A stretch of 64,000 nt of DNA from Flavobacteriales bacterium. GTDB taxonomy: Bacteria; Bacteroidota; Bacteroidia; Flavobacteriales_D; Sanyastnellaceae. The DNA is taken from contig JAKVAX010000009.1 of assembly GCA_022447625.1 (NCBI GenBank), forward strand, positions 1 to 64,000. The letters run 5' to 3'. Below the pieces are notes generated by a model. It was not told the DNA's origin. It made no database searches and worked only from the letters and a program-made list of their open reading frames with translations. Position 1 is the first letter of the stretch. Every line of letters begins with the position of its first letter. Shown here piece after piece: positions 1 to 9,703 of the stretch. The position numbers and the translations under genes were made by a program.

Positions 1-1649
<1,649 letters not shown>

Positions 1650-1653
<4 letters not shown>

Positions 1654-2231
1654 GGGTTTTCAGCTTCAATCAGTCGTTTGATATTCTCCAGGTTATCGTC
1701 GAAAATGGAGGCGATTCGATGCGCACCCAAGGAGGTTTTCAATTGAACCCAAAGACTCGGACTCTCCTTAAATTCCAAGGTAAATGCGAGCTGTGTTTTT
1801 CCATCGGGAAGGGAGGTATACCGTTGTTCGGTAAATAGCCCCTCGGCAGTCATCGGGAAATCTACAAAGTCATAAACGTCAAGCCGACGAAGTTCATGGG
1901 GTACCACCTCGGTCGTCAGCTCGTCCCAGCGCATTCCACTTTCATCTGGGTTGCAGAAGGCCCTGCGTACAGAACCAACGGCGCCATCGGGGTAGCTTGT
2001 GGCATTCAAAGGAGTGATGTGATCTACGAAGACGGACCACTCTTTGGCGTGGTCGCTATTTCCGAGATACGTGAAGACGGTTTCTACCGGAGCGTCAATT
2101 TCTATCGAGCAGATAATGGCTCGTTGCGTCTCACCGGGGTAGTGTTGGTATGGACTCAATACCACTGCCAAAATGAGGAGTGTTATACCCGCTATGAATA
2201 GCCATTTCAATATGGACTTCAATAACTTCAT
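1650..2231 (-). CDS. START/SRPBCC-fold membrane-anchored protein
   Basis: A 193-residue protein with one hydrophobic N-terminal segment (about residues 10-27), followed by a polyketide-cyclase/START-like SRPBCC domain starting near the sequence CSIEIDAPVETVF. That opening phrase, with a Pro and Val-Phe before an amphipathic helix, is typical of the family, whose members bind hydrophobic ligands in a helix-grip cavity. Its start overlaps the preceding stop by one base (TGATG), and its own stop overlaps the AMP ligase start. In this operon it could carry or sense a lipid intermediate, which is inference. I see no catalytic motif. Confidence 0.7.
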
Positions 2232-3217
2232 CAGAGTTCATTCAGGTAAAGCGAGTAGGTAGTATAGGTAGAGATTCCCATCTTTTGCGTGTGCTTCGTG
2301 CTTGTGCCCTTCGCGTAGATGAAGGCATGAATAACTTCTTGAAATCCTTGGGCTTTCAGTACCTGATTCAAGGAGTAAACGAGCCATGTTCCCAGCCGAG
2401 CATGCTTAGGGTCAGGGTCTCGTGCTACGGTTTTTAGAATGGCACGTTTTGACTCGGTCATTGAGAAGTCAGGATAAGCAAAGATGAACCCGACCAGTTG
2501 GTCGTCGTCATAAGCGAGCAAGGTGAATCGTGGGTCAATGATGGGCTTGACCTGATTGTATTGATCGTGGAAGCTCTTTCGGCTGATCTCAGTAAAGAGG
2601 AAATTCGTTTGGAAGGATCGTTGGTTGAAGTCATATAGCGCATCCAATTGAGCCTCCCATTCGTTCAAGTTGATGTTTCGAAGCTCATAGCGTTCCTGGA
2701 TCGTGGCAATCTCCTGATCGCTGAGGATGGCAGAGGTATTGAACGCGGTGTCTAAGGCAGAGTAATAGCGGAAATGCTGCTGGAAGTAGCTTCTCCATTG
2801 CTCGTTATACTGGGATTCATGAATCTTTTCGCCGGCAAATAGTGGGACTTCCTCCTGCGACTGATCCCTAAAACGATACGACTTCCACGTGCTGCCATTG
2901 AGAGGACCAACCAAGACTTCCGCACCGTGTTTTTTCGCTTCCGCGCTAGCGAAATCAAAAAGCTGAGAAGGCGACTCATCATGAAGCCATTCGTAGTTCC
3001 CCAAAGACCAAACCCGTTTGTTGTGGTATTTCATTTGTCCACCCTTGTACAAACAAACCATACCCACGGCTTCCGCGCTAGCGTTCAATGCCACCAAGGC
3101 GCCATGAAGAAGATCAGCTTCATACCCAGCACTTAATCGCGTTCCGTGAGGATCTTCAACCAGTTGTTGTCGAACCGTTTCAATCGTTGCTATGTCATAG
3201 ATCCACTCCAGCTTCAT
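2231..3217 (-). CDS. acetyltransferase-like (GNAT-fold) protein
   Basis: About 328 residues from the ATG at 3217, which begins MKLEWIYD. A longer in-frame start at 3352 lies inside the upstream gene and would add about 45 His-rich, unlikely residues. The C-terminal third (FTLLAYDDDQLVGFIFAYPDF, then a segment ending LGTWLVYSLNQ) resembles the acetyl-CoA-binding core of GNAT enzymes. The N-terminal half, with LVGPLNGSTWKSYRF, is less familiar. The gene starts five bases after the stop of the kinase-like gene and overlaps the START-like gene by one base. It may acylate a lipid or head group, which is inference. It contains two copies of the 13-bp word TTCCGCGCTAGCG, each encoding ASAEA. Confidence 0.6.
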   Translation of the reverse strand: MKLEWIYDIATIETVRQQLVEDPHGTRLSAGYEADLLHGALVALNASAEAVGMVCLYKGGQMKYHNKRVWSLGNYEWLHDESPSQLFDFASAEAKKHGAEVLVGPLNGSTWKSYRFRDQSQEEVPLFAGEKIHESQYNEQWRSYFQQHFRYYSALDTAFNTSAILSDQEIATIQERYELRNINLNEWEAQLDALYDFNQRSFQTNFLFTEISRKSFHDQYNQVKPIIDPRFTLLAYDDDQLVGFIFAYPDFSMTESKRAILKTVARDPDPKHARLGTWLVYSLNQVLKAQGFQEVIHAFIYAKGTSTKHTQKMGISTYTTYSLYLNEL

Positions 3218-3222
3218 ACACG

Positions 3223-3882
3223 CTACAGGATAAGCAAGATGAGTAATCCGCTCAGGGGAATGGTCAGATTGTCCCAGCCATTGCCGCTCATGGCTTCCAC
3301 GATCGTGGTGACCAGCGCAAAGAGCAAAGTGATCATGATGATGGATGTCCATTCAAGATTCATCTGCGCGATTCCGATGGCAGCAATGCAACATGCAGAC
3401 AAGAAGAAGGCAAGGGAACCGAGGTAGCTTTTTTCATGTCCCCAAAGGTGATACTTGGTTTTCCCGAAACGCTTACCCACAAGGGCAGCGAGTGGATCTG
3501 AAATGGCCAAGGTCAGAATGGGGATGTAGAAATAGGCGTACTGAACTTCCTTGTATTCAAAGGCGAAGAAGCAGAGGTAAACTGCCAATGGATAAAGCAG
3601 GCTGCCATGCGATTTCCGTTCGATGGCGTTGATTGATTTCAGGAAATTGAAGCGTAGGCTGGTCAAGAGCAGCAGGGCAAAACTGCTGCACAAGAAAAGT
3701 ACGTACCAATGACTGCTTAAGAGGATGGGGAAAAGCAAGGAAAGAATTCCAGTGCCGAAGTGCGACCACTTGCGGGTGAGTTCGACTTTCACCTGAAAGC
3801 GATGATACATGATCTCCCCCACGAGAAAGAGGGTCAGGAATGCACCCGATAGGAGAAGACAATGGATCAGATCAGTGCTCAT
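3223..3882 (-). CDS. dolichol/phytol-kinase-like integral membrane protein
   Basis: A 219-residue polytopic protein with about seven hydrophobic segments. It carries the landmarks of the SEC59/DGK1/VTE5 family of CTP-dependent lipid kinases: RKWSHFGTG near residue 37, SDPLAALVGKRFGKTKY followed by KSYLGSLAFF in the middle, and EAMSGNGWDNLTIP near the end. Known members phosphorylate dolichol, phytol or diacylglycerol. The substrate cannot be read from sequence. The start overlaps the end of the BtaA-like gene by 11 bases, so the two are probably translated together. It is one of two candidate lipid kinases in the operon, the other being the dikinase-like protein at 6290-8776. Confidence 0.78.
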   Translation of the reverse strand: MSTDLIHCLLLSGAFLTLFLVGEIMYHRFQVKVELTRKWSHFGTGILSLLFPILLSSHWYVLFLCSSFALLLLTSLRFNFLKSINAIERKSHGSLLYPLAVYLCFFAFEYKEVQYAYFYIPILTLAISDPLAALVGKRFGKTKYHLWGHEKSYLGSLAFFLSACCIAAIGIAQMNLEWTSIIMITLLFALVTTIVEAMSGNGWDNLTIPLSGLLILLIL

Positions 3883-4966
3883 TCTTTTTTTGTTCTATCA
3901 CAACCCCTTTGTAGAAGAAGCCCTTGTCAACTTTTCGTTGTGCATTGGTGGTGGCTTCATCGTATTCAATGGAGTCAACAATTCGATGCACATGACGCGT
4001 TACCATGAGGTTCCAATAGCACAGTTTGCCGCCTTCGCTGAGTCCGTCAGAGAGGGCTTTAGCGCTACTTTCGAAGACCGGCAAGGGCATGTATTCGAAA
4101 ATGTTGCTCAAGTTCATTCCGTGGAAGGTGCCAAATTCTGAAATGGCATCTTCGGCATACCCTTGATAGAATTTCAAACGATCAATGCGCGCTTGAATGT
4201 TGGCGTAATTCGCTTCCTGCAGATAATGAGGGAGCTCATGACCAAAGTTTCCTGTCAATTGGTAACGAAGCATTCCATTGTGCTGGCACGCCGGAGTGCT
4301 CAAGTGCTGCTTTGCTTGATCCAAGATAAAGCGATTGACAGAAATGTCTACTTCCTTCATGAATTCAGGGTCTCGACCTAATCTTCCCATGACCCATTTC
4401 GAAAAGAAGATGCGGAAAAGCCATTCCCATCTTCGATTATGCCAACGCTCGTTGTAAAAGCGTTCTTGGTCCTCTGCCGACTTTTCTTCGAGTAATTGCC
4501 GCACCGTTTTCTTTCGATGAATCAAGGGCAGAACAGTGGAAGAGAAGATGCGGAAATACTCTTCGAATTTGCCTCGGTGTACAATCCCGCTTTCAATTGA
4601 GGGGATGTGCGCGTCAAACAGCTCTTGCGCCGGTGGAGATAGAGCGCCTCTTAAATGTTGATAGGTCTGTTCTCTTTTCTCGCTAGCGCGGAATCCAAGG
4701 AATGCCATGCACTCTTCTCGCGAAAGCGTTTTGATTGCCACGGCCTTCAATTCGGTCAGTGCAAGTTGGATCGGACTCACATCTACTGCCACCACAAGGG
4801 ATGGGTCGAGGGTCAACAAGCTCAGGGAATTATCACCTGCGCTCGCAATGCTCAAGAATTTTCTGTCTGGAGCTCCTCCTAAGGCGTGCATTAAGACATC
4901 CGCATCTTCCCAAACGTTCGCGTAACGCAGGAAGTTAAAGTCAGCACGTTTGGTGATGGATGCCAT
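3872..4966 (-). CDS. BtaA-like SAM:diacylglycerol 3-amino-3-carboxypropyltransferase (DUF3419)
   Basis: A 364-residue DUF3419 protein. Residues 15-30 (YANVWEDADVLMHAL) and the SAM-binding stretch SIASAGDNSLSLL (39-51) followed by AVDVSPIQLALTELK (60-74) match the BtaA family. BtaA moves the 3-amino-3-carboxypropyl group of SAM to diacylglycerol, making diacylglyceryl-homoserine, the precursor of betaine lipid. The N-methyltransferase BtaB that normally follows is not in the window, so the product may stay unmethylated or the acceptor may differ. The start overlaps the CDP-alcohol phosphatidyltransferase stop by one base (TAATG). Family assignment is firm; the acceptor is inference. Confidence 0.82.
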   Translation of the reverse strand: MASITKRADFNFLRYANVWEDADVLMHALGGAPDRKFLSIASAGDNSLSLLTLDPSLVVAVDVSPIQLALTELKAVAIKTLSREECMAFLGFRASEKREQTYQHLRGALSPPAQELFDAHIPSIESGIVHRGKFEEYFRIFSSTVLPLIHRKKTVRQLLEEKSAEDQERFYNERWHNRRWEWLFRIFFSKWVMGRLGRDPEFMKEVDISVNRFILDQAKQHLSTPACQHNGMLRYQLTGNFGHELPHYLQEANYANIQARIDRLKFYQGYAEDAISEFGTFHGMNLSNIFEYMPLPVFESSAKALSDGLSEGGKLCYWNLMVTRHVHRIVDSIEYDEATTNAQRKVDKGFFYKGVVIEQKKNEH

Positions 4967-5535
4967 TACTGTTCTTTATTACGCTTTAAGTACCAGTAAA
5001 CGCCTTTGACGTTGTGCGTTGGTTCGGGTACGATGAAGCACAAAGCAATGAGTTCGAGTTGGGTAATGATACCCAGAATCACGGCCAACTTGAAGAGCCA
5101 CGGGAAAAAGCCGATTCCGAAGAGCACGGCGAAAAAGATTCCTTGTGTATATCCGGCTACTTTTGTGCTGTAGGCGTGCCACCCCGCTACCCATAGGCCC
5201 AATTTGACTTTGGCAATAACAAGCTGGATCAAGTAAAGCCCGACAAACAGCCAGAGCCAAATCGCGTGGGTTTCATGTATGACGGGGTGAAACACCACCA
5301 TGCCAACGACCGCAAGAATCATCACGCCGAAATCTGCCCAAGAGTCCAACATGATGCCGATTTCACTGCCCATGTTAAATCGACGCGCGATAAAACCATC
5401 GAGAATATCGGTGATCAAGCTCACCACAAAGAGGATGGCGAAGAGGTCTTCTTTTCCCAAATAGATGATCCAGAGCAACACAGGGAACATCAACAAGCGG
5501 TACAAAGACAGTATGTTGGGAATGGTCCATTTCAT
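4966..5535 (-). CDS. CDP-alcohol phosphatidyltransferase
   Basis: A 189-residue integral membrane protein with the complete family signature D-x2-D-G-x2-A-R-x8-G-x3-D-x3-D: D43, D46, G47, A50, R51, G60, D64 and D68. Such enzymes replace CMP of a CDP-activated lipid with an alcohol, giving phosphatidylglycerol-phosphate, phosphatidylinositol-type or archaetidyl-type lipids. The size and N-terminus (IPNILSLYRLL) are PgsA-like, but the alcohol cannot be predicted. It follows CdsA with an ATGA overlap, which suggests it uses the CDP-lipid that CdsA makes. Its position in the operon suggests a specialised lipid rather than housekeeping PG synthesis. Confidence 0.88.
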   Translation of the reverse strand: MKWTIPNILSLYRLLMFPVLLWIIYLGKEDLFAILFVVSLITDILDGFIARRFNMGSEIGIMLDSWADFGVMILAVVGMVVFHPVIHETHAIWLWLFVGLYLIQLVIAKVKLGLWVAGWHAYSTKVAGYTQGIFFAVLFGIGFFPWLFKLAVILGIITQLELIALCFIVPEPTHNVKGVYWYLKRNKEQ

Positions 5536-6290
5536 GGTGTGCTCAGTGTCGATTGAATGATTAGGAGCAAATTCGATGCCGCAACGCTGAAGATGAAGCT
5601 GTCAAATCTATCGAGAAGGCCACCATGTCCGGGAATCAAGTTGTTGAAGTCTTTGACTTCGGCCTTGCGCTTTAGAAGTGAGGTGAAGAAATCGCCAAAG
5701 AAAGCAGAGACACAGAGGTATAACATCCATGTCAATGGAAGAATGTCTCCGATGATGAAGTATAAGGTAGTACAGGTAATGACGGTACCCCCGATGGTGC
5801 CTCCAATGGTTTTTTTCGGACTGATTTTGGGTAGAATCTTTGGTCCACCTACCAGTTGACCAGTCAGCTGAGAGAAGCCATCAAAGATGACCACCCCGAA
5901 GAAGATAACAGCAAAGCCAAAATAGAGTGAACTACTACCGACGAATAAAGTAAGAACGAGGAGTAAGAAAATAAGGGAGATGGTTCTTAATTGAGGCTTG
6001 CCTTTGGTTACCATTATCACCTCAATCACGGCCCCAATCGCCAGAGCGATTTTGAATCCTAGCATGATCATCTGCGTTGATTCCCAGTGCCTAAACAGGA
6101 GCAACAAGGGCCAGACAATCAAAAGATACAAGAAGTACTTTTTCCAAGCTTCTCTCTTGTCTTCGTCGCTCTTGCGTTTGTTCACATGCCAAAGACCCAT
6201 CGCGCCAATGACGAAAAATATCAAGAGCGTAAGACACACCCATTTGAATTGGGGAGCATAGAATGACTCTGCATAATATTGAGCTAGCAT
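5532..6290 (-). CDS. cdsA: phosphatidate cytidylyltransferase
   Basis: A 252-residue polytopic membrane protein of the CdsA family, which condenses CTP with a phosphatidic-acid-type lipid to give a CDP-lipid. The C-terminal CdsA signature is complete: SLLKR at 204-208, KDF at 213-215 and PGHGGLLDRFDS at 220-231. An SPKKTIGG segment lies at 157-164. The start overlaps the stop of the dikinase-like gene by one base (TAATG). Its placement between a phosphotransferase-like gene and a CDP-alcohol phosphatidyltransferase gives a plausible order of phosphorylation, cytidylylation and head-group exchange. It could be the only CdsA in the genome or a dedicated paralogue; the window cannot tell. Confidence 0.9.
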   Translation of the reverse strand: MLAQYYAESFYAPQFKWVCLTLLIFFVIGAMGLWHVNKRKSDEDKREAWKKYFLYLLIVWPLLLLFRHWESTQMIMLGFKIALAIGAVIEVIMVTKGKPQLRTISLIFLLLVLTLFVGSSSLYFGFAVIFFGVVIFDGFSQLTGQLVGGPKILPKISPKKTIGGTIGGTVITCTTLYFIIGDILPLTWMLYLCVSAFFGDFFTSLLKRKAEVKDFNNLIPGHGGLLDRFDSFIFSVAASNLLLIIQSTLSTP

Positions 6291-8776
6291 TATTGAATTC
6301 GTTTTATCACTCCCGTGGAGCCATCCATTTCAACCATGTCTCCAGTCTTCAGCGTGTTTAATAAACCGGTGACGGCGACAATACAGGGCTTCCCCATTTC
6401 CCGGCTTACAATCGCCGAGTGGGATAGCAACGACCCACGTTCTACAATGATAGCAGAGGCTCCAGGGAACAAGGTAATCCATCCTGGGTCGGTGCTGCTA
6501 GTGACTAAGATGTCTCCATTTAAACTGTCTACTTCTGACGGGTCATGAATCACTTGCACTCGCGCTTTCACCACTCCCGGACAACATCCAATGCCCTGAA
6601 GGTCTCCTTCTTCCGCAATGACGGGTGGCGATTGACTCAGTTGATTCTCGTGCACGGCCCCATAAGTGACAATGCGTTCTGGTAAATACAGAGAGTCATA
6701 AACTTCGTAATCTCTCTTGCGTTGATCTATGAGCACCTTCAGCTCTGGAGAATGTCCGGTACCGTTGATGAAGTCAAACACTTCTTCCATTTTCAAGTAA
6801 AAGATGTCACGTTGTTCATGGAGATGTCCTTGCTCTTCCCACCGTTTTCCGATGGCTAGGAACAACTCTCGAACCTTCCCAAATCCACGGGTACGTTCGA
6901 AGCGGAGGTTCTCTCGTTCACTCACCAGGGTACGCGCGCGCTTGAGGAAGTATCGGTATACCTTGCGCTTCCACCACTTTCCTTTCAAGGCCAGCGCGAG
7001 TTTCTTCTCGGCTTCTTTCCGCAATCGTTCACCATGCACGAGCTGATCAGTGGGGTCAACCTGAGAGCGCAAGTAATTCTGAAGGATGCGGATGTATTTT
7101 TCTGGCGCTTGCTTCAAGGTGATCGTCTCCAACTTCAGTTCGCCGACGGTGCGGTCACCAAAATCACGCAGAAAATCGTTGACGAGCGCTTTGATTTTCG
7201 GGTACTTCTCGAGGTGTTCCATTCCCTCTTCCGCTGGTAACGACGCGAAATGCTTGGGTAGTTCAGGGAAGTCATCCATCGCTTGAATGATCTCCATGCT
7301 TCGTTTGACATGCTCTGTGCTGATAATGTCATTCGACCCACTCAACAGATCATTGTGAATGCCTTCAGGGAGCTCGTATTTCTCCGTTAACTTCTGCGTT
7401 ACGCCAAAGAAGATCATGGCGAAGAAATCGTTGACCAGCGGCGCTTGCCAGTTTTTGGTCAATCGTTCCTCAAATGCCAAATAGTGATGCATCAATGCAG
7501 TATCCGAAAGTTCATCCAATGGGAGGGCATGGTAGCTTGATAGCACACGTTGAAAGTGTGTCTGAAATGCTTTTCGCTCGCGCGGAAGTCGGCGGTAGTT
7601 ACGGAGCATGATGACCCCTAAACGAGCTACCCTTAGATAGGCCTTCCACTTTGATGTCTGCACATGACCCTGCAGTTCAAAGCGTTCCTTGACCCCCATC
7701 ATGCGTTCCATGAACTCAGCGTTGAGATCATATCCCGGGAGTAAGGCCAAGGCTTTGTACCACGAGAGCAGGTTGTAGTACACACGTCCTTTCAGGAGCC
7801 CGAGCATGTTGTCGAACACGAAGGCGTTCGCGTCGATTTCCTTTGCGGTGACCCCCATGATCAAACTCATTTCGCGATACACCGCGGAGTACATCTTCTT
7901 GATGAAAGAAAAGGTGAGCGGACTACTCAACCCGGGATAGGATTCGATGATGTTGCTGTTGTCCCACACAATCATTTTGGTGCGGTCTCTTTTGCGCACA
8001 CCGGTGATGGGTCTCGATTGCAGAATATACAGCTGAGCGTTTGCGATCGCCCATTCTACGTCTTGGGGCGAACCGAAGAGCGCTTCTAACTTGGCTGTTT
8101 GGTTCGCAATGTCTTGTACTTCTTGATCGGAGATCGAAGCTGCTTCCTGTAGTGGTGCATCTACAGCTTGTTCGATTACGCCTCCGTTCTCGTGATCAAG
8201 TTTAAACGCATGGGTTTTCTGCGTGAGTTGTGCCTTGACATCACCATTGTTTACCACAAAAGAATCGGCATTCAATGCGCCGCTGACCAGTCCTTCACCA
8301 ACGCCATATACGGCATTAATCACTGTGTGTTCTTCTCCCGAAACCGGGTCAATACCAAAGGCCACCCCGGCACTTCGCGCGTCGATCATTTCTTGGATGA
8401 TCACGGCCATGCGCATTCCCTGAGTAATGCCTTTTTCTTTTAGGTAGGTATTGATTCTTTCGCTGTTCGCGGAACGGTGAACCTTTTGAATGGCTTCCTT
8501 TAAGTCATTGGGTGCGACAAAGAGCAAGGTCTCAAAGAGACCGGCAAACGAGTGGTCACTGCCGTCTTCATCAGCTGCCGAAGAGCGCACGGCTAACCAA
8601 GAAGTTCCTTGAAAGTGGGTTTGAACTTCTTGAATCTTCGCGTCAAGCGTTTCCGGATTCAAAAAGTCATCTGCCGCGATGACCATGAAATCGGGTACAG
8701 GAAGTCCGGCATCCTTCATCTGTTGAAGATGCCAAGCCTTACCGCCGATATCTGTCTTTGGAGCCTGACTACCCAT
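6290..8776 (-). CDS. PEP-synthase/rifampin-phosphotransferase-like dikinase
   Basis: An 828-residue protein with an N-terminal PPDK-type ATP-grasp domain (residues 1 to about 260, with GGKAWHLQQMKDAGLPVPDF at 12-31 and WLAVRSSAADEDG soon after). A long middle region (about 270-720) has no motif I recognise. The C-terminal phosphohistidine domain has GSLLSHSAIVSREMGKP, with H786 the expected phosphoacceptor. PEP synthase continues into a TIM-barrel PEP domain after the histidine domain; here the protein ends 42 residues after the histidine. That order matches rifampin phosphotransferase, in which the middle domain binds the acceptor alcohol. In this operon the acceptor is probably a lipid or head-group precursor (inference). 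The gene starts six bases after the UbiA gene. Confidence 0.8.
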   Translation of the reverse strand: MGSQAPKTDIGGKAWHLQQMKDAGLPVPDFMVIAADDFLNPETLDAKIQEVQTHFQGTSWLAVRSSAADEDGSDHSFAGLFETLLFVAPNDLKEAIQKVHRSANSERINTYLKEKGITQGMRMAVIIQEMIDARSAGVAFGIDPVSGEEHTVINAVYGVGEGLVSGALNADSFVVNNGDVKAQLTQKTHAFKLDHENGGVIEQAVDAPLQEAASISDQEVQDIANQTAKLEALFGSPQDVEWAIANAQLYILQSRPITGVRKRDRTKMIVWDNSNIIESYPGLSSPLTFSFIKKMYSAVYREMSLIMGVTAKEIDANAFVFDNMLGLLKGRVYYNLLSWYKALALLPGYDLNAEFMERMMGVKERFELQGHVQTSKWKAYLRVARLGVIMLRNYRRLPRERKAFQTHFQRVLSSYHALPLDELSDTALMHHYLAFEERLTKNWQAPLVNDFFAMIFFGVTQKLTEKYELPEGIHNDLLSGSNDIISTEHVKRSMEIIQAMDDFPELPKHFASLPAEEGMEHLEKYPKIKALVNDFLRDFGDRTVGELKLETITLKQAPEKYIRILQNYLRSQVDPTDQLVHGERLRKEAEKKLALALKGKWWKRKVYRYFLKRARTLVSERENLRFERTRGFGKVRELFLAIGKRWEEQGHLHEQRDIFYLKMEEVFDFINGTGHSPELKVLIDQRKRDYEVYDSLYLPERIVTYGAVHENQLSQSPPVIAEEGDLQGIGCCPGVVKARVQVIHDPSEVDSLNGDILVTSSTDPGWITLFPGASAIIVERGSLLSHSAIVSREMGKPCIVAVTGLLNTLKTGDMVEMDGSTGVIKRIQ

Positions 8777-8782
8777 TTCTTA

Positions 8783-9703
8783 TCAAGTTAAGAGAAAAGG
8801 TAGTCCACCGATCGTGAGGTACATCATGATGCTCCAGATTCCAGAGATCACTTCCATAGTCTTCGCATTCTTGGAGCTTTGATTTCCGCGATAGCGAAGT
8901 CCAACAACCAAACAAAGCAGCAGATTCATAGTCAACACTATCAAGCAGGCCGGATGAAAACCACCATAGATGCATGCAAATGCCGCCAGCGTCGCGGTGG
9001 CAAAGAGACAAACAATCCATAAGTGAATGGCTTTTCGCGCTCCGAGCATAGAAGAGTAGGTGAGTACTCCTTCGCGTTCTTCGTCGGGTGCGCGTAATTT
9101 TCTTCCTACTTCCAGCACAATACCATTCATGAAAGACACTGCGAAGAAAATGGCGAGTCCGATGGGTGCTTGACGTCCATCGATATACCAATCAAAACTA
9201 CTCGCGAACACGTCTACAAAAGGGATGATGAGCATATGCGAAACCACGTACCAGAATTGCCGCGCTTTCAGCCATTCCGCCACGAAGAACTCTTTGCCCA
9301 TAAGCACCATCCACACCATGACTAAGCCGAGGGGCAGCAAGATTTTCGGATAGAGCCACAAGTCAATCGCCACCATCAATACGAAAAAGGAGATTCCAAA
9401 GATGCGTAGTTCAGGTAGTGAGATCAACCCACGTGATACAGGTAAATCAGGACGATAGCGCTGGTCATCTTCGAGGTCTTTATGTTCGTCAAAGACTCTC
9501 AGGAGGAAGAAAATTCCGATCGTATTGAAGAGGCAAACGGCGAAACGTTTCCATTCAATAAAGTCATCGAAACCGGCGCTCAGTCGGGCATAGGCAATGG
9601 CACTAAAAGTAAACGCACCAATCAGGATCCCATGCGTCAGGAAGGGGAACCTTTCCTTTTGATAGGTGAGGAATCGACCGATCAGTGGTTTTTCATTGCT
9701 CAT
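8783..9703 (-). CDS. UbiA-family membrane prenyltransferase
   Basis: A 306-residue protein with about eight to nine hydrophobic segments. The first Asp-rich motif is RVFDEHKDLEDD (69-80) instead of the usual N-x3-D-x3-D, with RYRPDLPVSRGLIS after it. The second motif region is EVGRKLRAPDEEREG (198-212), which also differs from the canonical D-x3-D. UbiA enzymes transfer a prenyl chain to an aromatic or glycerol-phosphate-type acceptor in the membrane. Homologues are often labelled ubiquinone or digeranylgeranylglyceryl-phosphate type, but motif divergence makes either label unsafe. The ATG overlaps the HMG-CoA reductase stop (ATGA). Confidence 0.75.
   Translation of the reverse strand: MSNEKPLIGRFLTYQKERFPFLTHGILIGAFTFSAIAYARLSAGFDDFIEWKRFAVCLFNTIGIFFLLRVFDEHKDLEDDQRYRPDLPVSRGLISLPELRIFGISFFVLMVAIDLWLYPKILLPLGLVMVWMVLMGKEFFVAEWLKARQFWYVVSHMLIIPFVDVFASSFDWYIDGRQAPIGLAIFFAVSFMNGIVLEVGRKLRAPDEEREGVLTYSSMLGARKAIHLWIVCLFATATLAAFACIYGGFHPACLIVLTMNLLLCLVVGLRYRGNQSSKNAKTMEVISGIWSIMMYLTIGGLPFLLT

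Noticed and set aside
6290-8776. Housekeeping PEP synthase (PpsA)
   Set aside because: The C-terminal PEP barrel is missing and the histidine domain is at the very end.
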